Of a DNA stretch of 64,000 nt, positions 50,424 to 58,656 are shown in pieces. This DNA is from Faecalicatena contorta (GTDB lineage: Bacteria > Bacillota > Clostridia > Lachnospirales > Lachnospiraceae), in NCBI RefSeq assembly GCF_039521745.1, contig NZ_BAAACT010000196.1; one strand, given 5' to 3'. The notes below the pieces were generated by a model. It was not told the origin of the DNA. It searched no databases and worked only from the letters and a program-made list of their open reading frames with translations. Positions within the stretch are counted from its first letter, which is position 1. Each line of letters opens with the position of its first letter. The translations under genes and the position numbers were made by a program.

Positions 50424-52349
50424 ATGAAGGATCAGATCAGGAAGAAGTTGTGTTTGATTATATCGGCAGCCATGCTTTTCTCTCTGCTGTTGAATGTTCT
50501 GCTTCAGGTTCATCTGGCGGAAAAGTCTATGAGGCGGGAATCTGAGAATTTATTCTGGCAGATTAATCAGATATTGGTGCAGAATGAAAAGGACGTCGAA
50601 CAAATCAAAGCAGATTTTGCGAAGAACTGCCTCATTAATGCAAAGGCCGCGGCTTATATCATGCAGAACCGGCCGGAGATTATAGGGAATCAGCCGGAAC
50701 TGGAGAAGATTGCTAAGCTGCTTCAGATCGATGAGTTTCACATATTTGATACGGAGGGAAACTTGTATGCTGGGTCACAGCCTAAATATTTTGGGATGAA
50801 TTTTAATTCCGGGGAGCAGATGCAGTTTTTTCTTCCAATGCTGGAGGACCGTTCTCTTGAGCTCTGCCAGGAGATAACCCCGAATACGGCGGAGAGCAAG
50901 CTTATGCAGTATGCTGCTGTCTGGCAGGAAGACGGCAAAGGGATTGTACAGATTGGAATGGAACCCGACCGTGTTGTAGAGGCTATGAAAAGAAATGAGC
51001 TTTCCTATATATTTTCAATTGTTACTGCGGATGAGGGAAATGTAATCTGTGCAATAGATCCGGATACCCATAAAGTGCTGGGATCTACAGACAGCAATTA
51101 TATTAACAGAGATATCAAAGCACTGGGGATAAAAGGGGAGGCTCTGGCGGATGGAGAAGAGGGATTCCGGACGGAGTTTGACGGGGAAAAGAGTTACTGT
51201 TTGTTCTCGCGCACGGGTTCCGTAATACTTGGGCGGATCTGTCCCGAGAGCACAATGTACCGGAATATATCTAAAAATACGCTTATGCTGTCCTTGTATC
51301 TTGCGCTGCTGGGCGTGATTATTATTGCGGCAATTTCCAGGTATCTGGACAGATATATAGTGCGGGGGATTTCATCGGTCAATAAAAAACTGCGTGTGAT
51401 TACCGGAGGTGATTTGGATACCCGGGTGAGCGTAAATACGACACCGGAATTTGCCGAACTGAGCCACCAGATCAATGAGATGATAGAAAGCCTTCTGGAT
51501 ATGCCGAATAAATTATCGGCAGTGCTGGATATTGTGAAGATTCCGGTGGGGATCTATGAGTACCGGCTGAATATGAAGCGGGTGATGGCTACGAGCGGTA
51601 TGAGGAGTATTCTCTGTCTGTCGTCGGAAGACACAGAGAAGATTCTGTCAGACCACAGGCTGTTTGAGGCAAAACTGGAAGAGATCCGTCGATGTCCGGA
51701 GGAGGCAGAAAGGGGGATTTACCGACTTCCCTGGGAAGAGGAACGGTATATCCGAATGGATTCCATTCCTTACGAGAATGGCACTTTGGGGGTTATCCTG
51801 GATGTGACGGAAGACATGGTTGAAAAGCACCATATTGTATATGAAAGAGACAGGGACTTCCTGACGGGCTTATATAACCGCCGGGCATTCTATAGCAGGT
51901 TTGAAGGAATCATGAGCGGGAAGCCGGAATGCGGCCATGCGGTGCTGTTTCTTGCCGATGCCGACGGACTAAAAAAGGTAAACGATCAGTATGGCCATGC
52001 AGGCGGAGACGACTATCTGCAGGGAATAGCCGATGTCCTGCTCTCCTGTCCGGCCGGAAAGAAAGTTGTGAGCAGACTGGGCGGAGACGAATTTGCCCTG
52101 CTTATTTATGGAGCGAAAGACAGGGAGGAACTGGAAGTTTATATCGATGCGGTGCAGAAGGCTGTAAGCCAAAGCATTGTAGAGATAAACGGTCAGGTCT
52201 CGATCCCTGTGCGGCTGTCTGCGGGATATGCATTCTATCCGGAGGATGGCAGTGACTGCAGTGGATTGATGGAACTTGCGGATAAACGGATGTACGAAGC
52301 AAAGAAGAGCAGAGGATATGAACCCCGTAATAAGAGCGTGTCCAGCTGA
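50424..52349 (+). CDS. Membrane diguanylate cyclase (periplasmic sensor, HAMP, GGDEF)
   Basis: A 641-residue protein: N-terminal helix (about 9-27), an extracellular sensor domain (about 35-285), a second helix (SLYLALLGVIIIAAISRYL), a HAMP-like segment, a PAS-like region (about 370-470) and a C-terminal GGDEF domain starting DRDFLTGLYNRRAF. The active-site loop RLGGDEFALL is intact, so it should make c-di-GMP. The usual inhibitory RxxD five residues upstream is replaced (PAGKKVV), implying no product feedback there. Extended -10 TGGTATAAT (50382-50390) lies 34 bp upstream of the start. Confidence 0.9.
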   Translation: MKDQIRKKLCLIISAAMLFSLLLNVLLQVHLAEKSMRRESENLFWQINQILVQNEKDVEQIKADFAKNCLINAKAAAYIMQNRPEIIGNQPELEKIAKLLQIDEFHIFDTEGNLYAGSQPKYFGMNFNSGEQMQFFLPMLEDRSLELCQEITPNTAESKLMQYAAVWQEDGKGIVQIGMEPDRVVEAMKRNELSYIFSIVTADEGNVICAIDPDTHKVLGSTDSNYINRDIKALGIKGEALADGEEGFRTEFDGEKSYCLFSRTGSVILGRICPESTMYRNISKNTLMLSLYLALLGVIIIAAISRYLDRYIVRGISSVNKKLRVITGGDLDTRVSVNTTPEFAELSHQINEMIESLLDMPNKLSAVLDIVKIPVGIYEYRLNMKRVMATSGMRSILCLSSEDTEKILSDHRLFEAKLEEIRRCPEEAERGIYRLPWEEERYIRMDSIPYENGTLGVILDVTEDMVEKHHIVYERDRDFLTGLYNRRAFYSRFEGIMSGKPECGHAVLFLADADGLKKVNDQYGHAGGDDYLQGIADVLLSCPAGKKVVSRLGGDEFALLIYGAKDREELEVYIDAVQKAVSQSIVEINGQVSIPVRLSAGYAFYPEDGSDCSGLMELADKRMYEAKKSRGYEPRNKSVSS

Positions 52350-52510
52350 TGGTGTTAAATCGGAAGAATGTCTTAATCATTCATACCCGAATATGGAACT
52401 GCACTTGGATAGGTGTTTGCAGGAAAGGAGCATGGGAGCAGCAGGCCCCTTATACAAAAAGTCTTTTCGAAATCATGAAAAGAGAAAGCCGTACCTGATG
52501 ATACAGTCCT

Positions 52511-52547
52511 AAGGGTAACAGCTACAACTAACTGAGCTGTTACCCTT
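52511..52547. terminator. Bidirectional hairpin between the GGDEF and Rrf2 genes
   Basis: AAGGGTAACAGCT pairs perfectly with AGCTGTTACCCTT (13 bp) between convergent genes; no long T run. A short frame before it (52394-52512, MELHLDRCLQ...) has no homologue I recognise. Confidence 0.65.
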
Positions 52548-52593
52548 ACATAGACTTTTCAACGAGGTCTATCATAATCAGGTTTTCCCTGGT

Positions 52594-53013
52594 TTAATCT
52601 GCATTTCCGAAAATCTGCTCCTCAATGTCTTTTATTGTAATACTCTCCAGATATTGTTTTCCGATTTTATTTAGATTGCCATAGATTCCATCCATGACTC
52701 CGGCCATTCCGGATGCCACTAAACAGGGCATATCAATATTTCCGGAATGCCAGGAGGTTTTTACAATATCCATCTGCAGAGCATCACAAATTTGTTTCAG
52801 ATTGATATCTTCCGGATTCCTGGCAATTCTATAGCCCCCCCGGAGGCCTTCTTTGGTATCGAGTAAATTATATTTTTTCAGCCGTGCCATCACTTTTCTG
52901 ACCCGGACGGGATTCGTGCAGATGTTGGCTGCCAGCTCTTCGCTGGAGAGCGTCTCCTGCTTATGGTCGAGGAAGACCAGCGCGTGCACCGCGATTGTAA
53001 ATTCTCCTGTCAT
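52594..53013 (-). CDS. Rrf2-family transcriptional regulator
   Basis: A 139-residue winged-helix regulator (FTIAVHALVFLDHKQETLSSEELAANICTNPVRVRKVMARLKKYNLL, wing LRGGYRIARNPEDI). It has a single clear cysteine in the sensor region (MPCLVASGM) and not the three-Cys iron-sulphur pattern of IscR, so it may be a thiol/redox sensor or not bind a cluster at all. It lies downstream of, and on the same strand as, trxA-trxB, suggesting control of thioredoxin genes. AAAGGGTGA precedes its start. Confidence 0.88.
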   Translation of the reverse strand: MTGEFTIAVHALVFLDHKQETLSSEELAANICTNPVRVRKVMARLKKYNLLDTKEGLRGGYRIARNPEDINLKQICDALQMDIVKTSWHSGNIDMPCLVASGMAGVMDGIYGNLNKIGKQYLESITIKDIEEQIFGNAD

Positions 53014-53143
53014 GTTATCACCCTTTAGTTATATTTGCTCCTGCCCATTTCGCTCTGTCAGAGAGTCTTTGTTAAACTATTTTCAGAAATCGGATTCTTT
53101 CAGTAGATTATTTATCCATCAGACCCATTTTTATATCAATTTT

Positions 53144-54064
53144 CTACATTCCACTTAGAAATTCTTCCGCGTATTTAGAGGCTACAGCGCCATCAGCTGC
53201 TGCTGTTATAATCTGGCGCATGGGTTTTGTACGGATATCTCCCACCGCAAATACGCCGGGAATATTTGTGCGTGTTGTTTCATCAGCCTGTATATAGCCG
53301 TGGGAATCCAGCGTAACCTGTCCCTTCAGAATGGCTGTATCGGGAACCCTGCCGACTGCCACGAAGATCCCGTCACAGGGAAGGTAGGACACCTCTTTTG
53401 TATTGACATCTTCCAGTTTGGCTCCGATGACTTTCTTTTCGTGAAGAACTCCGGTTATCCGTGTGTTCCAGTGGAAAATAATATTGCTGTTGTTCAGCGG
53501 CTCGATATAGATCCGTGATGCGCGGAGCTGGTCCCTGCGGTGAACCAGATGTACTTCTTTGCAGATTTTAGAGAGCAGAATCGCGTCTGCAGCCGCAGTA
53601 TTTCCTCCGCCTGCGATTACCACGGTCTTATTCTTATACATCATCCCATCGCAAGCCGCACAGTAAGCGACGCCATGTCCGCGCATCTCCTGCTCTCCGG
53701 GGACATCCAGTTCGCGGGGAGAGGCGCCCATTGCCAGAATCACAGTGCGTCCGAGGACTTCCCCTTCTGAGGTGATAAGTTTTTTGGGATTGGAGGTGAG
53801 TTCCATTTCTTCTACCTGGGCAAAGGCGGTTTCTACACCGAACCTGTCGGCGCCCTTTTTCATCTTTGTGGCCAGTGTGTAGCCATCTATACCGTCTTCA
53901 AATCCCGGATAATTATCGATCTGTTCGGTGGTCGCCATTTGTCCGCCCGGAGAAAGCTTCTCCAGTACCAGAACGGAAAATCCGCTCCTGGCGGCGTACA
54001 GAGCTGCGGTATAACCGCCGGGGCCGCCGCCCACAATCACAACATCATATTCCTTCTGTTTCAT
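53144..54064 (-). CDS. trxB: Thioredoxin reductase
   Basis: A 306-residue flavoprotein that reduces thioredoxin with NAD(P)H. FAD motif GGGPGGYTAALYAARSG (about 11-27), redox-active CAACDG (about 135-140), nucleotide motif GGGNTAAADAILLSK (about 153-167) and C-terminal FAVGDIRTKPMRQIITAAADGAVAS. It lies 3 bp downstream of trxA, with its ribosome site inside the trxA 3' end, so the two are co-translated. Confidence 0.95.
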   Translation of the reverse strand: MKQKEYDVVIVGGGPGGYTAALYAARSGFSVLVLEKLSPGGQMATTEQIDNYPGFEDGIDGYTLATKMKKGADRFGVETAFAQVEEMELTSNPKKLITSEGEVLGRTVILAMGASPRELDVPGEQEMRGHGVAYCAACDGMMYKNKTVVIAGGGNTAAADAILLSKICKEVHLVHRRDQLRASRIYIEPLNNSNIIFHWNTRITGVLHEKKVIGAKLEDVNTKEVSYLPCDGIFVAVGRVPDTAILKGQVTLDSHGYIQADETTRTNIPGVFAVGDIRTKPMRQIITAAADGAVASKYAEEFLSGM

Positions 54065-54067
54065 CCT

Positions 54068-54385
54068 CTATACCTCCTTTATCCACTTTTGTATCTCTGC
54101 TTTCGAGCCGGGATTTACAAGCAGTTCACTGTGATGGCCGTCCTTGAACATCAACAGGGAGGGGATCGTGTCCACATCGAACTTTTCCGCCAGTTCCGGC
54201 TCATCATCCAGATTGACTTTTCCGATTGCCACCGTACCCTGGAGTTCTTCTTCCAGCTGGTCGATCACCGGGCCAAGGCGGCGGCAGTAACCGCACCATG
54301 GCGCCCAGAATTCCACAATTATGGGTGTTCTATTCTGGCTTGTATGTTCCTGAAAATTATTGTTTGTTAAAGTAAGTTGACTCAT
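54068..54385 (-). CDS. trxA: Thioredoxin
   Basis: A 105-residue thioredoxin with the active site WCGYC (a Tyr-containing variant of WCGPC) in FWAPWCGYCRRLGP, and the cis-Pro segment VDTIPSLLMFKDG. Met at 54385 has AGGAGG 8 nt upstream; a three-residue longer GTG start is less likely. First gene of trxA-trxB; the promoter (54474-54502) has a dyad between it and the start. Confidence 0.93.
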   Translation of the reverse strand: MSQLTLTNNNFQEHTSQNRTPIIVEFWAPWCGYCRRLGPVIDQLEEELQGTVAIGKVNLDDEPELAEKFDVDTIPSLLMFKDGHHSELLVNPGSKAEIQKWIKEV

Positions 54386-54456
54386 CTTTGGCACCTCCTG
54401 ATTTTATCTTTTTTGTTTTATGCGCATTGCTGTGAATATAAATGTAATATGAATGG

Positions 54457-54502
54457 TTACAGTTTATACTGTAATTATATTAGTATCAGTTTGCGGTGTC
54501 AA
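54457..54502 (-). promoter_or_regulatory. trxA promoter with overlapping dyad
   Basis: Minus strand TTGACA (54497-54502), 17-bp spacer, TATAAT (54474-54479). The dyad TTACAGT-TTAT-ACTGTAA (54457-54474) starts at the -10 edge, a natural repressor site, perhaps for the nearby Rrf2 protein. Confidence 0.7.
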
Positions 54503-54578
54503 GTGTTTTAACAAAACTTTTTAATGAAAATAAAGTATGTCTAAAATTTATCAGACTATTGTTAAAATATTATTTAAA

Positions 54579-54607
54579 TTGACAGTATATTACTTGCGTG
54601 GTAATGT
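54579..54607 (+). promoter_or_regulatory. Probable promoter of the SDR gene
   Basis: TTGACA (54579-54584), 17-bp spacer, TAATGT (54602-54607). ATTAC-N7-GTAAT arms overlap the spacer and -10. Confidence 0.45.
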
Positions 54608-54650
54608 AAATGTACAGTTTTGGAATACACTTTTGAAAGGGAGGTTTATT

Positions 54651-55424
54651 ATGAGTGTTTATATTATTACAGGAGGAACAACAGGAATCGGGGCTGCTGT
54701 AAGGACGACATTGCTGGATCAGGGCCATGAGGTTTTTAATATTGACTTAAAAGAGGGTGATTTCCTGGCAGATCTTTCTAAAAGCGAGGAACGCCAAAAT
54801 GCAATTGAGGCAGTTAAACTGCGCTATCCGGATGGGATTGACGGGCTTTTCTGTAATGCCGGCGTGGGACCCACTGCACCGCCTAAGCTGATATTCAGTC
54901 TGAATTTCTTTGCAGGAATTGAGATTGCAGAGGGACTGCGCCCATTGCTTAAGAAAAAGAACGGAAGCTGTGTTATGACCTCTTCAAATTCGGTGACTAA
55001 TCATACGGTCCGGTGTGACTGGGTAGACATGATGTCAAACGTCATGGACGAAGACAGGATATTGGAGATGGCGGCAGATATCCCGCGTACAATGGCTCCA
55101 TCCGCCTATAGCTCTTCCAAGCATGCGCTGGCCAGGTGGGTGAGGAGAGTCTCTCCCGCGTGGGCAGTGGACGGTCTGCGTATAAATGCGGTTGCGCCCG
55201 GCAACACAACGACTCCAATGACACAGGGAATGACTGATGCACAGCGGGATGCAGCGCTTTTGATTCCGATTCCGACGCGATATGGAAGAAAAGAATTTCT
55301 GGATGCACAGGAGATTGCAAACGGCATGTTATTCCTTGCTTCGCCGCTGGCCAGCGGGATCAATGGAATCATCTTATTTGTAGACGGCGGAATTGATGCA
55401 TTATTGCGTTCAGAGCGTTTTTAG
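54651..55424 (+). CDS. Short-chain dehydrogenase, 3alpha-hydroxysteroid dehydrogenase/carbonyl reductase-like
   Basis: A 257-residue NAD(P)H-dependent oxidoreductase with cofactor loop TGGTTGIGAA, CNAGVG, catalytic Ser in TSSNSV and YSSSKHALA (YxxxK). Its overall pattern, including the VRRVSPAWAVDGLRINAVAPGNTTTPM segment and closing FVDGGIDALLRSERF, resembles 3alpha-HSD/carbonyl reductase of Comamonas. It may therefore act on steroids, bile acids or other carbonyls; this needs testing. ATG 54651 has AAAGGGAGG upstream; an earlier in-frame ATG at 54537 lacks one. A SnoaL-like gene follows 15 bp later. Confidence 0.82.
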   Translation: MSVYIITGGTTGIGAAVRTTLLDQGHEVFNIDLKEGDFLADLSKSEERQNAIEAVKLRYPDGIDGLFCNAGVGPTAPPKLIFSLNFFAGIEIAEGLRPLLKKKNGSCVMTSSNSVTNHTVRCDWVDMMSNVMDEDRILEMAADIPRTMAPSAYSSSKHALARWVRRVSPAWAVDGLRINAVAPGNTTTPMTQGMTDAQRDAALLIPIPTRYGRKEFLDAQEIANGMLFLASPLASGINGIILFVDGGIDALLRSERF

Positions 55425-55439
55425 AAGGGAGAGAAAGTG

Positions 55440-55778
55440 ATGAGAATTTTAGAACAATATATGGACTGTATGCAGCGCGGCGATAATGTGGGGCTGGCCG
55501 ACCTGTTTAATGAGTACGGGGTGCTTCACGATGCTTCATTAATAAAGATCGGAAGCGATACGCTGCACCTGGAAGGAAAAATGGCCGTAGAAATGATGTT
55601 TCACCATAAATTTGGTTTCAATGGAGGGCCATTTAAAATATACAGTATTAAATATAATGGGGACAATCAGGTGTGGTATTTTATCCAGTATGGAGATACA
55701 ATACTGCCGGTAACTGCTTTTCTGGAGAAAACGGATGAAAACGGAAAAATTAAGCGGCTAAATATATATCCGCTCTAA
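55440..55778 (+). CDS. SnoaL/NTF2-like small protein
   Basis: A 112-residue protein with an NTF2-fold pattern: an N-terminal helix (ILEQYMDCMQRGDNVGLADLFNEYGVLHDASL), a mid helix (EGKMAVEMMFHHKFGF) and C-terminal strands (VWYFIQYGDTILPVTAFLEK, KRLNIYPL). Members include ketosteroid isomerases, polyketide cyclases and the bile acid dehydratase BaiE, but the catalytic residues cannot be assigned here. Its close coupling to the hydroxysteroid-dehydrogenase-like SDR suggests a shared small-molecule substrate. Confidence 0.7.
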   Translation: MRILEQYMDCMQRGDNVGLADLFNEYGVLHDASLIKIGSDTLHLEGKMAVEMMFHHKFGFNGGPFKIYSIKYNGDNQVWYFIQYGDTILPVTAFLEKTDENGKIKRLNIYPL

Positions 55779-55955
55779 TAATTGAATCGTTAGTAAGTTA
55801 CATTGCATATGGCGATAAGACCTATATACTTAAAGGTTGTAAATTTTATATCCATTATAATAGGAAGAAACTGCTCTGCCCGAAACATTTTTAGAAGTTT
55901 TCAGGAGGGCATTTTTTCTGTGTATTCTGCATGATGCAGAAAATTTAAAAACATC

Positions 55956-55986
55956 TTGACTCTTCCCTTACGGGAGACTGTAGGAT
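55956..55986 (+). promoter_or_regulatory. MerR-type promoter of the ABC exporter operon
   Basis: TTGACT (55956-55961), 19-bp spacer, TAGGAT (55981-55986). The spacer contains TTCCC-TTA-CGGGA, a dyad typical of BmrR/Mta-type operators. The MerR regulator is encoded at 57556. Confidence 0.8.
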
Positions 55987-56010
55987 GAATTTGTAAGGAG
56001 GAACAGAGAG

Positions 56011-56733
56011 ATGAAAATATGTATGAAAGCAGAACATTTAACAAAAAAGTTTGGGGACAGAACCGTGGTTGACAATTTGTCATTTCAGGTAAACAGCCGT
56101 GAGGTATTCGGGTTGCTCGGACCAAACGGGGCAGGCAAAAGTACGACAATTGAGACAATCCTGGGTTTAAAGAGAGCAGATGGAGGGAAAGTGGAACTTC
56201 TGGGAATGGAGCCGGGAAGGAGACGGAAAGAGCTTTTTCATAAAGTAGGGGTTCAGCTGCAGTCCTCCAACTTTCAGAACAACATCCGGGTTGAGGAGAT
56301 ATGCGAAGAGCTGTCCGTACTCTACCATAATCCGGCTGACTATTGTAATCTGCTGCGCAGGTTTAAGCTGTGGGAACGGCGTAAACAGCCAGTGGACAAG
56401 TTATCGGGAGGAGAGCGGCAGAAACTGTCTGTAGTGCTTGCGCTAATGCCGAATCCTGAACTGGTATTTCTGGATGAACTGACAACCGGGCTGGATACCG
56501 CTGCGCGCAGGGAAGTCTGGCAGTCTCTCAGGGAATTAAAGAAAAACGGTATGACGATATTTCTAACCACACATTATATGGAAGAAGCAGAAAGTCTGTG
56601 TGACAGGATCATGCTGATAAAAGCGGGAAGGAAGATCGCAGAGGGGACTGTGGAGGAAATCATCCAGACGAGTCCTTATGACAATTTGGAAGATGCGTAT
56701 CTGTGGCATATGGGAGAGGAGGAATTGGCATGA
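56011..56733 (+). CDS. ABC-2 exporter ATPase
   Basis: A 240-residue ATPase: Walker A GPNGAGKSTT (about 39-48), Q-loop VQLQSSNFQNN, signature LSGGERQKLSV, Walker B LVFLDELTTGLD (Glu catalytic present, E in DEL), H-loop TTHYMEEAE. Typical of daunorubicin-type or lantibiotic-immunity exporters. GTAAGGAGG precedes the ATG. The permease gene overlaps its stop (ATGA). Controlled by a MerR-type promoter, it is probably an inducible drug or peptide exporter. Confidence 0.92.
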   Translation: MKICMKAEHLTKKFGDRTVVDNLSFQVNSREVFGLLGPNGAGKSTTIETILGLKRADGGKVELLGMEPGRRRKELFHKVGVQLQSSNFQNNIRVEEICEELSVLYHNPADYCNLLRRFKLWERRKQPVDKLSGGERQKLSVVLALMPNPELVFLDELTTGLDTAARREVWQSLRELKKNGMTIFLTTHYMEEAESLCDRIMLIKAGRKIAEGTVEEIIQTSPYDNLEDAYLWHMGEEELA

Positions 56734-57473
56734 GACAATTTGGAACCTTATATAAAATAGAACAAAGGCTGGGGCTGCGCTGCCCCGACGGCCTGATCTT
56801 CGGCGTTGCCATGCCGGTAGGGGTTTTGGTGCTGATTGCCGTAATTGCAGGAAACAAAACTGCCGGATCTGGAGGAAGCCTTACGTATCTTGAAAGCGCG
56901 TTTGCATCGCTGACCGCGGTGGGTATCTGCGCCAGTGCATTTATGGGAATACCACTGACAATTGCAGATTACCGCGATAAAAAGATTCTGAAACACTTTT
57001 TCGTGACACCTTGCAGTCCAATGATGCTTCTGGGAGCAGTGGTCGTATGCGGCGTGGTGACAGCACTTGTCTCATGCGCTGCGGTTTCACTGGTTTCCGT
57101 AGTGGTATTCGGATATCGGATGAAGGGAAATGTACTTCTGTTTTTGGCATCCTATCTGCTGGTAATGGCTGCTATGTACAGTATAGGAATGCTTATTGCA
57201 GGCTTGTGTAAAACGGTAAAAATAGCAAACGTAGTGACCACAGCAGTATATTTTCCCATGTTATTTTTATCGGGTGCAACAATTCCCTTTGAACTCTTCC
57301 CAAAAGAACTGCAGAATGTGGCATCCATCCTGCCGCTGACCCAGGGAATCAAGCTGATGAAGCAGGTATCAATGGGTGGTGCGGTAGAAAATATCAGCGG
57401 CACCGTTCTCCTGATGGTATCTATTACCGTCATCTGCTGTGTACTTTCTAAATTGACATTCCGGTGGGAATAA
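56730..57473 (+). CDS. ABC-2 type exporter permease
   Basis: A 247-residue membrane protein with about six helices, carrying the family's conserved segment YFPMLFLSGATIPFELFPKELQNVASILPLTQGIKLMKQ near 180-220. ATG 56730 overlaps the ATPase stop and is preferred over the earlier GTG. It pairs with the ATPase as a two-component exporter, expected to pump out the drug-like compound sensed by the downstream MerR protein. Confidence 0.9.
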   Translation: MRQFGTLYKIEQRLGLRCPDGLIFGVAMPVGVLVLIAVIAGNKTAGSGGSLTYLESAFASLTAVGICASAFMGIPLTIADYRDKKILKHFFVTPCSPMMLLGAVVVCGVVTALVSCAAVSLVSVVVFGYRMKGNVLLFLASYLLVMAAMYSIGMLIAGLCKTVKIANVVTTAVYFPMLFLSGATIPFELFPKELQNVASILPLTQGIKLMKQVSMGGAVENISGTVLLMVSITVICCVLSKLTFRWE

Positions 57474-57514
57474 CTTACTATTTAAAAACAGTATATGTTT
57501 AAAACTTCATTTTG

Positions 57515-57534
57515 CAGGGTCTCCAGAGACCCTG
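57515..57534. promoter_or_regulatory. 20-bp palindrome before the merR gene
   Basis: CAGGGTCTC-CA-GAGACCCTG lies 22 bp before the MerR start; it could be an operator or a weak terminator of the exporter mRNA. Confidence 0.5.
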
Positions 57535-57555
57535 TATTAGGAAAGGCGGACAACC

Positions 57556-58425
57556 ATGAAAAAAGAGTACATCTGCGAGATAAAGGAACCCTTCAAATTA
57601 TACAGAATTGGCATGTTTGCCAGCATGAACCACATAACCGTAAAAACACTGCGCTATTATGATGAGCAGGGCCTGTTAAAACCGGTCAGTGTAGATACTG
57701 CAACGGGCTACCGCTATTATACAGCCGGCCAGCTGCCTGTCATACACCAGATACTGGTGCTTCGGAACATGGGATTTTCCCTGGAAGAAATCAAAGGGAT
57801 ACAGCGAGGTGAATCAGAGGAAGAGCTGCTGCGGGCAAAAAAACGCCAGCTCCTGGCCGAGATTGCAGAGAAAACTGCCAAACTGGCACAGGTAGAATGC
57901 TACCTATCTTCTGAAAATATAAATACAAATTACCATGTCCTCATCAAAAAGATACCTGAGGTAACCGTCGCATACATGAAAATGCGTCTGCCGGACTACG
58001 GCGCCATGTTTGATGTCATGCCTGCCATGGGAAAAGAAATGGAACGTCTTGGATGCGTCTGTGCAGAGCCGGAATACTGCTTCACCATCTACCATGACGG
58101 AGAACACAGGGAAGAAGATATAGATGCAGAAATATGTGAAGCTGTTACCGAACGAAAATCTGACTCAGAATTAGTTCGATTCAAAGTGATACCAGAAGTA
58201 CAAACCGCCGCATGCGTACTGCACAAAGGTTCATATGAAAGATTCCCGGAAGCATACGCCGCGGTAATAAGATTTATAGAAGAAAACGATTATGAAATCT
58301 GTGGCAGCCCAAGAGAATCCTATATAGACGGAGTATGGAACAAAGAAGATGAATCCGAATGGCTCTCAGAGGTGCAGTTTCCGGTAAGGAAAATTGTAAA
58401 AGAGGATTCAATCTTTCCACAGTAA
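57556..58425 (+). CDS. MerR-family regulator with GyrI-like effector domain (BmrR type)
   Basis: A 289-residue activator: helix-turn-helix (IGMFASMNHITVKTLRYYDEQGLLKP, wing TGYRYYTAGQL; about 17-60), a long dimerisation helix (about 80-115) and a C-terminal GyrI/BmrR-like drug-binding domain (VAYMKMRLPDYGAMFDV; YCFTIYHDGEH; AACVLHKGSYERFPEAYAAVIRFIEENDYEICGSPRESYIDG). It carries a ~15-residue extra N-terminus. It very likely activates the MerR-type promoter at 55956, driving the adjacent exporter genes. Confidence 0.9.
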   Translation: MKKEYICEIKEPFKLYRIGMFASMNHITVKTLRYYDEQGLLKPVSVDTATGYRYYTAGQLPVIHQILVLRNMGFSLEEIKGIQRGESEEELLRAKKRQLLAEIAEKTAKLAQVECYLSSENINTNYHVLIKKIPEVTVAYMKMRLPDYGAMFDVMPAMGKEMERLGCVCAEPEYCFTIYHDGEHREEDIDAEICEAVTERKSDSELVRFKVIPEVQTAACVLHKGSYERFPEAYAAVIRFIEENDYEICGSPRESYIDGVWNKEDESEWLSEVQFPVRKIVKEDSIFPQ

Positions 58426-58430
58426 TCGAT

Positions 58431-58565
58431 CACCGGGAAAAAGCCCTAACCAGCCGATTGGATGAACCTGGTCTGTCATGTCCCTCTTCGTAACAGGCGT
58501 CCCTGACATCCTTCGTTACTATTCACGGCCTATGGGCCGCGCATAGCAGCCATCCTTCCTCAAAT
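58431..58565. repeat. Dispersed palindromic repeat region (copy 3)
   Basis: The head block ACCGGGAAA...GCCGATTGGATGAACC (58431-58467) is shared with 6258 and 50164. It is followed by TGTCA/TGACA and GTAAC/GTTAC inverted pairs and the hairpin CTATTCACGGCCTATGGGCC (58530-58556). The last resembles the right hairpin of the 2.6-kb element in inverse orientation. No protein is encoded between 58.43 and 58.65 kb. Confidence 0.6.
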
Positions 58566-58656
58566 CCCGGCATTTTTTGTCATTCCCAGTTGTGTTTTGG
58601 CGTTTCCTGTGCTAGAATAAAACAGATTCTAGCGATTAGAGAGGGAGATTTTTATA

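Noticed and set aside
52276..52512. 78-codon frame overlapping the GGDEF gene end
   Set aside because: It begins inside the GGDEF coding region in another frame and its distal part has no recognisable pattern or well-spaced ribosome site.
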